Assembly: GCF_014645615.1 (NCBI RefSeq)
Contig: NZ_BMMB01000001.1
Location: 248,001-312,000 of the forward strand
From: Paenibacillus hunanensis
Lineage (GTDB): Bacteria > Bacillota > Bacilli > Paenibacillales > Paenibacillaceae
Direction of reading: 5' to 3'
DNA: 64,000 nt
Both the position numbers and the translations under genes were made by a program. Shown here in pieces: positions 54,344 to 63,639 of this stretch. The notes beneath the pieces were generated by a model. That model had not been told where the DNA came from. It ran no database searches and saw only the letters and a list, made by a program, of their open reading frames with translations. Every line of letters starts with the position of its first letter. Within the stretch, counting starts at the first letter, position 1.

Positions 54344-54380
54344 AGTCACTCTCACGTTGTGATATAGAGTGGCTTTTTCA
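54344..54380 (+). terminator. Rho-independent terminator
   Basis: AGTCACTCT and AGAGTGGCT flank a loop, followed by TTTTCATTTT. Confidence 0.75.
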
Positions 54381-54763
54381 TTTTATTATATAAAATACCC
54401 ATCATTCAGCACCTCAATAAATGCCGATAATGCTTCACTATTTTTATAGCTCAGCCTCGCAAGTCCTCACGGTAAAGTACCCATCAACCTCGCCGCTGAT
54501 CATGTAATTCCAACATGTCTATGTTTACAGATACGATGCTATAAAACGAACAAGCCAGATCGAGTGCTTTTTGCTCCGGAAAAATAACTCCAATCCATCA
54601 CCCCCAATTTACCTCCGCCTTCCATGAAAAACCGTCTTCCATATTATCCAATCCACAACAAAAATCCCACAACCCCATTTCCTCGATGATAAACATCAAA
54701 TAGCCCAACATATGTCGTTATGTTTATAGCGAAATCTGCGTACTGAGATGCTAATATTGCAAA

Positions 54764-54777
54764 TGTAAGCGCTTATC
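54764..54777. promoter_or_regulatory. CcpA-type cre box
   Basis: TGTAAGCGCTTATC, a near-perfect match to the catabolite-responsive element palindrome, 66 bases before the xylanase start. It should make the gene glucose-repressed. Confidence 0.8.
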
Positions 54778-54843
54778 TCATATTTTGGTAATTATTGCTG
54801 AGTGGATAAACCACTATTAGCATACCCAAGAGGAGGAAATAAA

Positions 54844-55878
54844 GTGTCTAAAAAATCAAAGCTGTGGAAAGTTGTCGGAACGGTAGCGATGACAGGGGTA
54901 CTCTGCACCACATTCATGTCGGAGTATAGCTATGCGAGTCTCACGAATGGCAGTAAGTTTCTAGGTAACATTATTGCCGGCAGTGTCCCGTCCAGCTACG
55001 GTACATACTGGAATCAGGTGACTCCAGAGAACTCCACCAAATGGGGAGCGGTTGAAGGCAATCGCAATTCGATGAACTGGGGCCAGGCAGATATGGCATA
55101 TAACTATGCACAGAGCAAAGGCTATCCGTTCAAATTTCATACATTGGTCTGGGGAAGTCAGGAGCCTACCTGGGTGAAAAATCTGTCCGCAGCCGAACAG
55201 AAAGCTGAGGTAACCCAATGGATTCAGCTTGCAGGTCAAAAATATGGCAAATCCGCATTTGTCGATGTGGTGAATGAACCGCTTCATGCGAAGCCATCTT
55301 ACCGCAACGCGATCGGCGGAGATGGTGCGACAGGCTGGGATTGGATCATCTGGTCCTTCCAGCAGGCGAGACAGCAATTCCCGAACTCCAAGTTATTAAT
55401 CAACGAGTATGGTGTAATCGGTGATCCAGCGCTGGCAGATCAATACGTGAATATCATTAACATTTTGAAAAGCCGCGGCTTGATTGACGGTATCGGTATC
55501 CAATGCCACCACTTCAATATGAATACCGTATCCACAAGCACCATGACAACCGTGCTGAACAAGCTCGGTGCCACAGGCTTGCCAATCTACGTATCCGAGC
55601 TGGATATGTCCGGTGACGATGCCACTCAGCTGGCACGCTACAAAGAAAAGTTCCCAGTTCTGTGGAATCACCCTTCTGTAAAAGGCGTAACACTGTGGGG
55701 CTATATCCAGAACCAAACATGGGAGCCAAACACACATCTGCTGAACAGCAACGGCACAGAACGCCCAGCTCTAAAATGGCTGAAGCAATTCTTCGGTCAA
55801 TCCGTAACCACTGAAGGCCAATCCATCATGCTGGAAAAAGACAGCATGCAGCCTACCGAGGAAACCGTACAGCAGTAA
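54844..55878 (+). CDS. GH10 endo-1,4-beta-xylanase, secreted
   Basis: A 344-residue enzyme cutting xylan backbones. GTG at 54844 with AGGAGG upstream. The signal peptide (KLWKVVGTVAMTGVLCTTFMSEYSYA) is followed by a single GH10 barrel. The acid/base Glu is E145 in VDVVNEPLH and the nucleophile E252 in IYVSELDMSG; substrate residues appear in KFHTLVWGSQEPTW and VTLWGYIQNQTWEP. No carbohydrate-binding or SLH domain; the last ~25 residues are a polar tail. Monocistronic, with an upstream cre. Confidence 0.95.
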   Translation: MSKKSKLWKVVGTVAMTGVLCTTFMSEYSYASLTNGSKFLGNIIAGSVPSSYGTYWNQVTPENSTKWGAVEGNRNSMNWGQADMAYNYAQSKGYPFKFHTLVWGSQEPTWVKNLSAAEQKAEVTQWIQLAGQKYGKSAFVDVVNEPLHAKPSYRNAIGGDGATGWDWIIWSFQQARQQFPNSKLLINEYGVIGDPALADQYVNIINILKSRGLIDGIGIQCHHFNMNTVSTSTMTTVLNKLGATGLPIYVSELDMSGDDATQLARYKEKFPVLWNHPSVKGVTLWGYIQNQTWEPNTHLLNSNGTERPALKWLKQFFGQSVTTEGQSIMLEKDSMQPTEETVQQ

Positions 55879-56126
55879 TTGGAAGAAGCACTCTGACACA
55901 GCCCAGATATGAATGGAATAGCATGATAATCGATCCGTTACGAAATGAATATCGGTTTGGGGTTGTATCAGATTGGTACTGTGATCGATAGGAAAAGCGA
56001 TATACCATTCAACAACTGCACATATAGGCTATAAGCTTAGACATCAACAATAACGCTCATTCACAGCAGTATGTCAACCGCTTATTCTATACCGTGTATG
56101 CGATTCTAAATGAAAAATATCATTCC

Positions 56127-56168
56127 AAAAGCATCAGCCTTCCCTTAAATGGGAGCTGATGCTTTTTT
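56127..56168 (+). terminator. Rho-independent terminator
   Basis: AAAAGCATCAGC..TTCCC and GGGAG..CTGATGCTTTTTT form a strong stem 250 bases after the xylanase. Confidence 0.85.
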
Positions 56169-56243
56169 CATTGCAACTTATACATACAACAACCAGAATG
56201 GTGTGTGTATGAATACTTATGTTTGAAAATAGCACGGAACGAA

Positions 56244-56423
56244 GGGAAGGAAATAAGGGGAAAGGATGACTTACCGTGTTAGCGATTTTCTAACACGGGG
56301 TTCAATAGAAAGTGATTTTTGCGAAGCAAAATATCTTACAGCTTTTGAGCACGGGAATCTACAATTCTCTCCTACTCCGTAGATTCCTGTGCGAGACCGG
56401 AGTCCGTCCCCTTATTCCTTCCC
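56244..56423. repeat. Nested palindromic element, copy 2
   Basis: The outer arms (56244-56270 with 56399-56423) pair as GGGAAGGAAATAAGGGG with CCCCTTATTCCTTCCC. An inner 14-bp stem (56349-56362 with 56379-56392) contains GGGAATCTAC / GTAGATTCC. Compared with copy 1 at 195-304 it carries about 75 extra bases with their own hairpin (56274-56298, CCGTGTTAG/CTAACACGG). The conserved ends and changed middle are typical of a spreading palindromic family. Confidence 0.75.
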
Positions 56424-56644
56424 GGAGTGGTACCCCTCCAAAACATGAATCTGCAATTTCATTCCAACGCTCAAACAATACAAATCCCACCCCCTGTATC
56501 ACAAGCTTGCCAAGTTGGTTATATGTTAATGATAAGCTATTGCCAAATAACCCTCCGATTCAGCAGCATTTCTGATATGATATTGTTGGCATAGAGATCC
56601 TATCGATCGAACAGGTTAACGTAAGAAAGGAAGGAACCCTGAGC

Positions 56645-58075
56645 ATGGTCTGGTTGTTATTGTTATGTATTCTGTTTATTAGCCAGTGTGGCATTATACT
56701 GCTGCTGGAGTTCCGTTCGCCCACCAAGGCAGTAGCCTGGTTGTTCATTTCGTACTGTGTGCCATTTCTAGGCTTTATCATCTACTATTTTGTGGCGCGC
56801 AATTACCGCAGTCGGCGCACGATTCGTAAAAAAGGAACGATCCTGTTTCGCGAGGTACGCAGTCGATTATGGAGTCAGGCAGCTGTTATTCAGTCAGCGG
56901 ACAATATGGGCAATCCCGAATTTCAGACGCAAAGCAGACTGTTTTCGCTATTATCCCATTTGACTGAGAATCCGATCACCTCATGCAGCGAAATTGAAGT
57001 GCTGACCGATGGGGAAGCGACCTATGCCGCAATGCTACAGGCATTGGAGCAGGCGCAGCATCATATTCATATTCAGTTTTACATTTTCCGCGAGGATACG
57101 ATTGGTCGGAAGTTCACCGATATTCTTATACGCAAGGCACAGGCTGGGGTCAAGGTACGTATGATGTGTGACGGACTTGGTAGTTATCATTTGAAGGATC
57201 GCTTTGTCCGTGAGCTAAAGGAGGCAGGGATTGAGTTTTACTTTTTCCTGCCGCCATTCACATCGTTTATCCAGCGTGAGGTCAATTACCGCAACCACCG
57301 CAAAATACTGGTCATCGATGGCGAGATTGGCTTTATCGGCGGCTTGAATGTGGGTGACGATTATCTCGGTCATGATCCGAAGCTTGGATACTGGCGTGAT
57401 ACACATCTACAGGTGCGCGGCGATACCGTGTACTTTTTGCAAATTGTATTTTTGGAGGACTGGGAGTTTGCTTCCGGTCAGCGGATTACCGATTCGATCT
57501 ATTTTCCAGTTCATCAATGTGCAGGCAGTGAACGAGCGCTTATCGTTGCGAGTGGGCCGGACCGTAACTGGAATGCGATTCAGGAAATGTGCTTTAGCGC
57601 GCTTGCGGTGGCGAAGCGCCGTATTTGTATTACGACGCCCTATTTTATTCCAGATCAGAGCATCTATGCTGCACTGAAAACAGCGGCAGTCAGTGGCGTA
57701 GAGGTCGATATTATTATCCCTAAAATATCGGACTCTCAGATTGTACAATACGCTTCCCTTTCTTATCTGGAGGAGCTGATGCGTGTCGGTGTACGTGTGC
57801 ATCAATACGCGAAGGGCTTTGTGCATGCCAAAATTGTGATCATCGACGATCTGCTCGCCTCAGTAGGAACCGCAAATATGGATATGCGCAGCTTTTACAG
57901 TAATTTCGAGCTATCTGCGGTGCTGTTCGAGCAGGAGACGATTGAGCGATTGATGGATGATTTTCGCCGTGATTTGCAGGAAAGTGAGAAGATTAATTAC
58001 CACGAGTTCATCCGTCGTCCACGCACGCAGAAGACGATGGAAACCTTATCCCGTATGCTCTCCCCACTGCTGTAA
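56645..58075 (+). CDS. cls: Cardiolipin synthase
   Basis: A 476-residue membrane enzyme joining two phosphatidylglycerols into cardiolipin. Two N-terminal helices (VWLLLLCILFISQCGIILLL and AVAWLFISYCVPFLGFIIYYFVA) precede two phospholipase-D domains with HKD motifs: HRKILVIDGEIGFIGG (about 219) and HAKIVIIDDLLASVGTANMD (about 397). Length and order are those of bacterial ClsA-type enzymes. ATG with AAGGAAGGAACC. Single gene. Confidence 0.95.
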   Translation: MVWLLLLCILFISQCGIILLLEFRSPTKAVAWLFISYCVPFLGFIIYYFVARNYRSRRTIRKKGTILFREVRSRLWSQAAVIQSADNMGNPEFQTQSRLFSLLSHLTENPITSCSEIEVLTDGEATYAAMLQALEQAQHHIHIQFYIFREDTIGRKFTDILIRKAQAGVKVRMMCDGLGSYHLKDRFVRELKEAGIEFYFFLPPFTSFIQREVNYRNHRKILVIDGEIGFIGGLNVGDDYLGHDPKLGYWRDTHLQVRGDTVYFLQIVFLEDWEFASGQRITDSIYFPVHQCAGSERALIVASGPDRNWNAIQEMCFSALAVAKRRICITTPYFIPDQSIYAALKTAAVSGVEVDIIIPKISDSQIVQYASLSYLEELMRVGVRVHQYAKGFVHAKIVIIDDLLASVGTANMDMRSFYSNFELSAVLFEQETIERLMDDFRRDLQESEKINYHEFIRRPRTQKTMETLSRMLSPLL

Positions 58076-58185
58076 AAATGCAGGAGAGGGCTGAAGTCAC
58101 CGCCGAATGTGGTATACTGGAAAAAGAATGAATAAACACGATGCACCGATCATTGATGTGATCGTGCTGCATGATGGAGGATAAC

Positions 58186-58683
58186 ATGGCACAATCATTG
58201 CCTCAGCAGGTGGCAAGCTTTACGAGCCGCAGTCTGGAGGATACCGAGCGACTGGCAGCCTTTTTGGCGAGTCGTGCGTTTCCGGGCACGATGATCACAC
58301 TCGATGGCGATCTGGGTGCAGGGAAAACGCATTTTTCCAAGGCATTTGCTAAGCATCTGGGTGTGGCGGGTATGGTCAATAGCCCGACCTTTACCATTAT
58401 TAAGGAGTATGAGGGTCGAATACCCTTTTACCATATGGATGTGTACCGGATTAGTGAGGATGAAGCAGCTGAGCTCGGTCTGGATGAATACTTTTTCGGG
58501 CAGGGAGCAACGCTGGTTGAATGGTCCAGTCGGATCGAAGACCTGCTACCAGAGCAACGATTATCGTTGCGGATTACGGTGAACGCAGACGATAGCCGCA
58601 CAATCCTGTGCGAGGGATACGGCGATCCATATGGACAATGGTGCGCCGAGTTAAAACAGAATGGAGTCAATGACAATTCATGA
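58186..58683 (+). CDS. tsaE: tRNA t6A biosynthesis ATPase TsaE
   Basis: A 165-residue ATPase needed for threonylcarbamoyladenosine at position 37 of ANN-reading tRNAs. It shows the Walker A GDLGAGKTHFSK, the SPTFTIIKEYEG segment and HMDVYRI, with ATLVEWSSRIEDLLP near the end. ATG at 58186 with GGAGG five bases upstream (upstream ATG at 58171 possible). First gene of tsaE-tsaB-rimI-tsaD. Confidence 0.94.
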   Translation: MAQSLPQQVASFTSRSLEDTERLAAFLASRAFPGTMITLDGDLGAGKTHFSKAFAKHLGVAGMVNSPTFTIIKEYEGRIPFYHMDVYRISEDEAAELGLDEYFFGQGATLVEWSSRIEDLLPEQRLSLRITVNADDSRTILCEGYGDPYGQWCAELKQNGVNDNS

Positions 58684-59570
58684 GTGAAATGAACGAACAG
58701 CCGCGCAAGCGGTTTTTAGTTTTGGATACATCGACAGCCGCCCAGGTAGTTGCGGTCATGGAAGGGCAGAAGGTACTGGCAGCCGAAAGTAGTAATGCCG
58801 ATCGTAACCATTCGGTAGGCTTATTGGACAGCATCGCCCGTATGCTGGAGGCGGCATCTGTATCGCGCCGCGAGCTGGATGGAATCGCAGTCGGCGTTGG
58901 CCCCGGCTCCTATACAGGGATTCGAATTGCTGTAACCACCGCGAAGACGCTGGCGTGGACACTACAGCTACCTGTTGCAGGCTTCTCCAGTCTGGCAGCG
59001 CTGGCGCTGAGTGGTTATCTTCAGGCAACTGGTAATGGAGAGAAAAAGGATGCGAACACATTAATCAACACATCTGCTAGCGGAGCAGATGAGCTATCTA
59101 ATCAGGCGACAGCAGATGCTAATCAGCAGCAGACTGAACAGAGCGTATCCGCAGCAACAACGCAAAGCTGGATTGTACCGCTGATGGATGCACGTCGAGG
59201 TCAGGTGTATACGGGTCTATTTACAACAGAGGGTGAAGGCGTACCTCATTGTGTAGAGGCTGATCGGATTGTATTGATGGACGATTGGGTGGATCAGCTA
59301 ATCGAGCGCTATCGTGTACTGGCTGAGCAGGAGCGTCCTGCCAACGTATATATTGTCGGTGATACGGCGCTGCATGAACAACGTGTGGCGAAGCTTGTGG
59401 AGCTGGCTGGAGATCGTGTACAGCTTCTGGCTTGCAGTCTGGAAGCAGAAGATGCAGGGAGCGTCGGAGCCGCAGCATTGCTGTCAGGGCAAAGTGAACC
59501 TGCGCATACCTTATTGCCGAACTATACGCAGCTATCGGAGGCAGAAGCCAACCTGCTGCGTCATTCCTGA
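58680..59570 (+). CDS. tsaB: tRNA t6A complex subunit TsaB, with internal insertion
   Basis: A 296-residue ASKHA-fold partner of TsaD. Conserved parts: FLVLDTSTAAQVVAV, NHSVGLLDSI, GVGPGSYTGIRIAVTTAKTLAWTLQLPVAGFSSL. It is about 60 residues longer than usual because residues ~117-163 are a Ser/Thr/Ala/Asn/Gln-rich insertion (SASGADELSNQATADANQ type) between the N-terminal half and IVPLMDARRGQVYTGL. ATGA overlap with tsaE; the stop overlaps the rimI start. Confidence 0.93.
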   Translation: MSEMNEQPRKRFLVLDTSTAAQVVAVMEGQKVLAAESSNADRNHSVGLLDSIARMLEAASVSRRELDGIAVGVGPGSYTGIRIAVTTAKTLAWTLQLPVAGFSSLAALALSGYLQATGNGEKKDANTLINTSASGADELSNQATADANQQQTEQSVSAATTQSWIVPLMDARRGQVYTGLFTTEGEGVPHCVEADRIVLMDDWVDQLIERYRVLAEQERPANVYIVGDTALHEQRVAKLVELAGDRVQLLACSLEAEDAGSVGAAALLSGQSEPAHTLLPNYTQLSEAEANLLRHS

Positions 59571-60094
59571 TGAAAGGACGTGCCGACGTGGCCATGTTAT
59601 CAGAGCAGGGGGAAGAACATCCGGTTCTTCGCCAGATGAGTCTGGACGATCTACCTGCAATTATTGAAATTGAGCATGAGGCGTTTACCCTTCCATGGAC
59701 AGAGGAAGCGTTTCGCAACGAGCTCATCATGAACCATTTTGCTAAATATATGGTGTTAGAGCTGAACGGCTACATTGTTGGCTATGCAGGCATGTGGACG
59801 ATTATGGATGAAGCGCATGTGACGAATATTGCGGTTCGTGAAGCCTATCGTGGTAGAGGGCTGGGAGAGCTGCTACTCGTGCGCATGATGGAATGGGCAA
59901 TGGAGCTTGGTATGATTCGTATGACATTAGAAGTACGGGTGACCAATGAGCTTGCACAAAGCCTGTATCGCAAGCTAGGCTTTACGGGTGCAGGCGTACG
60001 TAAAGCGTATTATTCGGATAATAATGAAGACGCACTGATTATGTGGTGCGAGCTCCCTGTCGATGGGGAGTCGGGAAACGGGAAGGAAGCGTGA
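59570..60094 (+). CDS. rimI: Ribosomal-protein-S18-alanine N-acetyltransferase
   Basis: A 174-residue GNAT enzyme. The acetyl-CoA loop is VREAYRGRGLGELLLVRMM (R/Q-x-x-G-x-G/A). The C-terminal NELAQSLYRKLGFTGAGVRKAYYSDNNEDALIMW is typical of RimI, which acetylates S18. It starts in the tsaB stop (TGATG). In the standard Firmicute order it lies between tsaB and tsaD; a later in-frame ATG at 59594 is an alternative start. Confidence 0.93.
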   Translation: MKGRADVAMLSEQGEEHPVLRQMSLDDLPAIIEIEHEAFTLPWTEEAFRNELIMNHFAKYMVLELNGYIVGYAGMWTIMDEAHVTNIAVREAYRGRGLGELLLVRMMEWAMELGMIRMTLEVRVTNELAQSLYRKLGFTGAGVRKAYYSDNNEDALIMWCELPVDGESGNGKEA

Positions 60095-60101
60095 ACGATA
60101 G

Positions 60102-61154
60102 ATGATGCATCAGGAGCACCGGGAATCGGTGTGTAATATACTTGCGATCGAGACAAGCTGTGACGAAACCTCGGTTGCGATTGTACAAAATGGGAAGCAT
60201 GTGCTGTCCAATCTAGTCTCCAGTCAGATCGAGACGCACAAGGCATTCGGTGGCGTTGTCCCCGAGGTGGCTTCACGCAAGCATGTGGAGACGATTACGT
60301 TAATGATTGAGCAGGCGGTCGAGCAATCCGGGCTGACACTGGATGATGTATCCGCTGTTGCAGTGACAGAAGGGCCTGGCCTAGTGGGCGCACTACTCGT
60401 CGGCATTATGGCAGCGAAAAGTGTCGCCTTTGCACTGGATAAGCCGCTAATCGGTACGCATCATATTGCCGGGCATATTTATGCAAATAATCTGACTGCT
60501 GACATTGTCTATCCTGCATTGGCGCTGGTCGTATCGGGTGGACATACCGAGCTGGTATTGCTGGAGCGAGAGGGACAATTTCGTCTGATCGGCAGTACCC
60601 GCGATGATGCAGTAGGTGAAGCATATGATAAGGTGGCTCGCGCACTGGGCTTCCCTTATCCCGGTGGTCCCTATGTTGATCGACTGGCGATGGAAGCCGA
60701 GTCAGCGGTAGAGCTGCCGCGTGCATGGCTGGAGCCAGATTCCTATGATTTCAGTCTGAGCGGATTGAAGTCGGCGGTGTTAAACGTGGTCAACCAGAAG
60801 AAGATGCGCGGCGAGGAGCCGATGACTGCTGAGATTGCACGTGGTTTTCAGGAATCCGTCGTAGAGGTGCTGGTCGAAAAGGCAATCCGTGCGGTAAAAG
60901 CCTATGATGTACGTCAACTGCTATTATGCGGTGGAGTAGCTGTGAACAAAGGGCTACGTCGTACATTAACCGAACGCTGTGAGCGTGAAGGCATTGAGCT
61001 ACTGATCCCACCATTTGAATACTGCACAGATAATGCAGCCATGATCGGTGCCGCAGCTTATTTAAAATGGAAAACAGGGGAGTTCTCCGATCTGCGCATT
61101 AAAGGCGATCCGTCGTTATCGCTGGAAAAGTGGTCAACTGCATCGATCGGCTAA
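60102..61154 (+). CDS. tsaD: tRNA threonylcarbamoyladenosine transferase TsaD
   Basis: A 350-residue Kae1/Gcp enzyme transferring threonylcarbamoyl to A37. The metal site is [10 protein letters not shown] (HxxxH), and [46 protein letters not shown] and [19 protein letters not shown] are all standard. ATG at 60102 or 60105. Last gene of the operon, with a terminator 67 bases on. Confidence 0.96.
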   Translation: MMHQEHRESVCNILAIETSCDETSVAIVQNGKHVLSNLVSSQIETHKAFGGVVPEVASRKHVETITLMIEQAVEQSGLTLDDVSAVAVTEGPGLVGALLVGIMAAKSVAFALDKPLIGTHHIAGHIYANNLTADIVYPALALVVSGGHTELVLLEREGQFRLIGSTRDDAVGEAYDKVARALGFPYPGGPYVDRLAMEAESAVELPRAWLEPDSYDFSLSGLKSAVLNVVNQKKMRGEEPMTAEIARGFQESVVEVLVEKAIRAVKAYDVRQLLLCGGVAVNKGLRRTLTERCEREGIELLIPPFEYCTDNAAMIGAAAYLKWKTGEFSDLRIKGDPSLSLEKWSTASIG

Positions 61155-61220
61155 GCCTACGCTTCAACAGCCATACCGAATGAGCAGAGTTATACGAAGA
61201 GATATGGAGTCACATCAAAC

Positions 61221-61267
61221 AAGACCGTACAGGCAGAGATACACGTTCTGCGCTATACGGTCTTTTT
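61221..61267 (+). terminator. Rho-independent terminator of the tsa operon
   Basis: AAGACCGTA and TACGGTCTT arms, with an inner GCAGA/TCTGC stem, followed by TTTG. Confidence 0.85.
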
Positions 61268-61375
61268 GCTATACCGGAACAGCTCCAGTCGACAATCAAC
61301 ACTGGAAGTTTGGCTAATAATGGGTTTTACAATGGCATGCATCTTAGAGGTGGTTTTGTCAAGATGTTAACAAAG

Positions 61376-61623
61376 TTATCCACATATCCCCTGAAAAATG
61401 TGGGCAAGTTACAAAATGCTTGCTATATCTGTGTTTTTTAAAATCCTCATTCAGGGGATAGTTAAACACAGCTTTCTACCCAAAAACTGTGGACAATGTG
61501 CATAACTTGGTGGATAAATATGGATTTTTCTAAAAAAAGCGATTGTACCAACAAAAAACAGCTTTTTTTAATCCTTTTTATCGCTCTAAATCCACTGATT
61601 ACTGTGGACAAGTCTGTTCACAA
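61376..61623. promoter_or_regulatory. AT-rich cluster of DnaA-box-like sites
   Basis: TTATCCACA (61376-61384) is the perfect DnaA consensus. GGTGGATAA (61509-61517, reverse) matches 8 of 9. TGTGGACAA occurs twice (61488-61496 and 61603-61611), a one-base variant in reverse. A 10-bp perfect inverted repeat, TATCCCCTGA (61385-61394) / TCAGGGGATA (61451-61460), lies within. No gene is supported in 61268-61692. Confidence 0.55.
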
Positions 61624-61692
61624 CATTGTTGAGCTTCTTTTACAAAAAAAGTACGGACTTTTACAATTATATGGACAGGTCTTGACAAGCGT

Positions 61693-63639
61693 CTATTCAG
61701 CAGCTAACAATTCCCATTCCTCATAAGCTTGCTCCAGCGACTGCTGATGGCTGGCAATCTCCTCCTGACGAGTCTGTACCGCAGCATAATCCTGATAAAT
61801 CTCCGGTAAAGTCAGCTCCTGCTCCAGCTCGGCAATGCGATCCTCATGCGTCGCGATCTCGCCCTCCAGCTGCTCTAGGCGGCGCTTACGATTACGCTCG
61901 TCACGCTTGGCCTGCTTACTTTCCTCGAAAGACATTGCAGCCAGACGAGTAGGATCAGTAGCCTGTGCATCTGGCTTCGCTGTTTTCATAGCGTTAGCCG
62001 CTTCTTCAGCCGCAATTTCCAGTAGCTCCTGCTTTTTAGCGGTATAATCATCGAAGTTACCGAGATACGTAGTCAGACCATCCGGACGTAGCTCCAGAAT
62101 ACGCTCTGCCATTTTGTTCAGGAAATAACGGTCGTGGGAAATGAACAGCAATGTACCTTCATAATCCATTAGCGCGGATTCCAGCACTTCCTTACTCACC
62201 AGATCCAGATGGTTGGTCGGCTCATCCAGAATGAGTACATTCGCTTCCAGCAGCATCAGCTTGCTGAGCGATACGCGTGCTTTTTCTCCACCACTCAGAG
62301 CCGCTACCTTTTTGAGCACATCCTCACCGCTAAACAGGAAGTTACCGAGCACGGTACGAACGCGTACCTCCTCCAGATGTGGGAAGCTGCTCCATACTTC
62401 CTCCAATACCGTATTGTTCGGATTTAGATGCCCTTGCTCCTGATCGTAGTAACCAATTTTCGTTTTGGCACCCCATTCAATTTTACCGCCATCCGGTGCA
62501 TGATCACCGATCAGCGCCTTGAGCAGGGTCGTTTTACCTGTTCCGTTCGGACCGATCAGTGCAACCATATCGCCGCGCCACAGCTCGAATGAGATCGGCT
62601 CAAACAGCTTTTGCTTGTCCTCATACGATAGCGTTAGATTGTGCACACGCAGCACATCTTTGCCTGACACTACCGAGGTTTCAAATGTAAAGCTCGCCTT
62701 TTTCAGATCACCGGCAGGGCGATCCATACGATCCATCTTCTCCAGTGCACGGCGACGACTCTGTGCACGCTTCGTCGTAGACGCGCGAACGATATTTTTC
62801 TGGATAAATTGCTCCATACGGGCAATCTCATCCTGCTGCTTTTCAAATTGCTTCATAGCCGAGTCATACTCTGCCGCCTTAATATCGATATAGCGGCTGT
62901 AGTTACCGGTATAGCGTCTGGAGCGGTGACGCTCAATCTCGACGATGCTAGTTACGAGGCGATCCAGGAAGTAACGGTCATGGGATACAACCAGCAGAGC
63001 GCCAGAATACGCACGCAAATAATCCTCCAGCCAGGCGAGTGTGTCCAGATCCAGATGGTTAGTCGGCTCATCCAGCATGAGCAGATCAGGTGCTTGTAGC
63101 AGAATACGAGCGAGTGCCAGTCTTGTTTTCTGACCACCGCTTAATGTCGATACCGGTGTATCCTGTGAAAAATCAGCAAAGCCCATCCCGTGCAAAATGC
63201 TGCGAATCCGCGTCTCCATCTCATAGCCACCACGCTCACGGAACCAGTCCGATTGCTGGGAATAGCGTTCTAACAGATCAGCATAAGCTTTTTCATCGCC
63301 CATATGTGCCGGATCAGCGATTTGCTGCTCCATCGTACGCAGCTCACGCTCCGTCTCGATCAGATCAGCATACACCGAGCGCATTTCTTCACCGATCGTA
63401 TTGCCATGGTGCAGCCCGCTATTTTGCGCCAAATAGCCCAGTGTGACTTCCTTACTGCGAAAGATTTGTCCGCCATCGTGGGACATTTCACCAGCGATAA
63501 TTTTGAGCAGTGTCGATTTGCCGGCACCGTTGACGCCAACCAGACCGATCCGTTCACGCTCCTCAATCTGTAAATTGATGCCTTCCAGCACCGGTGTGAT
63601 GCCATATAATTTGGTGATACCGCTTGCTTGCAATAACAC
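61693..63639 (-). CDS. ABC-F family ATPase (YdiF-like)
   Basis: A 648-residue soluble tandem ABC protein without membrane helices, acting on ribosomes. Domain 1: Walker A GVNGAGKST, signature LSGGQKTR, Walker B LLMLDEPTNHLDLDTLAW. The linker (about 240-310, FEKQQDEIARMEQFIQKNIVRAST) is of the P-site-tRNA-interaction type. Domain 2: GPNGTGKTT, LSGGEKAR and LILDEPTNHLDL. A C-terminal coiled coil (ERNRKRRLEQLEGEIATHEDRIAELEQEL) follows. Size and ends fit the YdiF group. GTG start at 63639 with AAAGGATG. Whether it gives antibiotic protection is open. Confidence 0.93.
   Translation of the reverse strand: MLLQASGITKLYGITPVLEGINLQIEERERIGLVGVNGAGKSTLLKIIAGEMSHDGGQIFRSKEVTLGYLAQNSGLHHGNTIGEEMRSVYADLIETERELRTMEQQIADPAHMGDEKAYADLLERYSQQSDWFRERGGYEMETRIRSILHGMGFADFSQDTPVSTLSGGQKTRLALARILLQAPDLLMLDEPTNHLDLDTLAWLEDYLRAYSGALLVVSHDRYFLDRLVTSIVEIERHRSRRYTGNYSRYIDIKAAEYDSAMKQFEKQQDEIARMEQFIQKNIVRASTTKRAQSRRRALEKMDRMDRPAGDLKKASFTFETSVVSGKDVLRVHNLTLSYEDKQKLFEPISFELWRGDMVALIGPNGTGKTTLLKALIGDHAPDGGKIEWGAKTKIGYYDQEQGHLNPNNTVLEEVWSSFPHLEEVRVRTVLGNFLFSGEDVLKKVAALSGGEKARVSLSKLMLLEANVLILDEPTNHLDLVSKEVLESALMDYEGTLLFISHDRYFLNKMAERILELRPDGLTTYLGNFDDYTAKKQELLEIAAEEAANAMKTAKPDAQATDPTRLAAMSFEESKQAKRDERNRKRRLEQLEGEIATHEDRIAELEQELTLPEIYQDYAAVQTRQEEIASHQQSLEQAYEEWELLAAE

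Noticed and set aside
61496..61726. Plus-strand 76-codon frame with a hydrophobic core
   Set aside because: It overlaps the end of the ABC-F gene, lacks a ribosome site and covers the DnaA-box stretch.
61693..63639. Dedicated antibiotic-resistance ABC-F gene with attenuating leader peptide
   Set aside because: The upstream region shows no short peptide ORF with terminator pair, and the protein resembles the housekeeping YdiF group.
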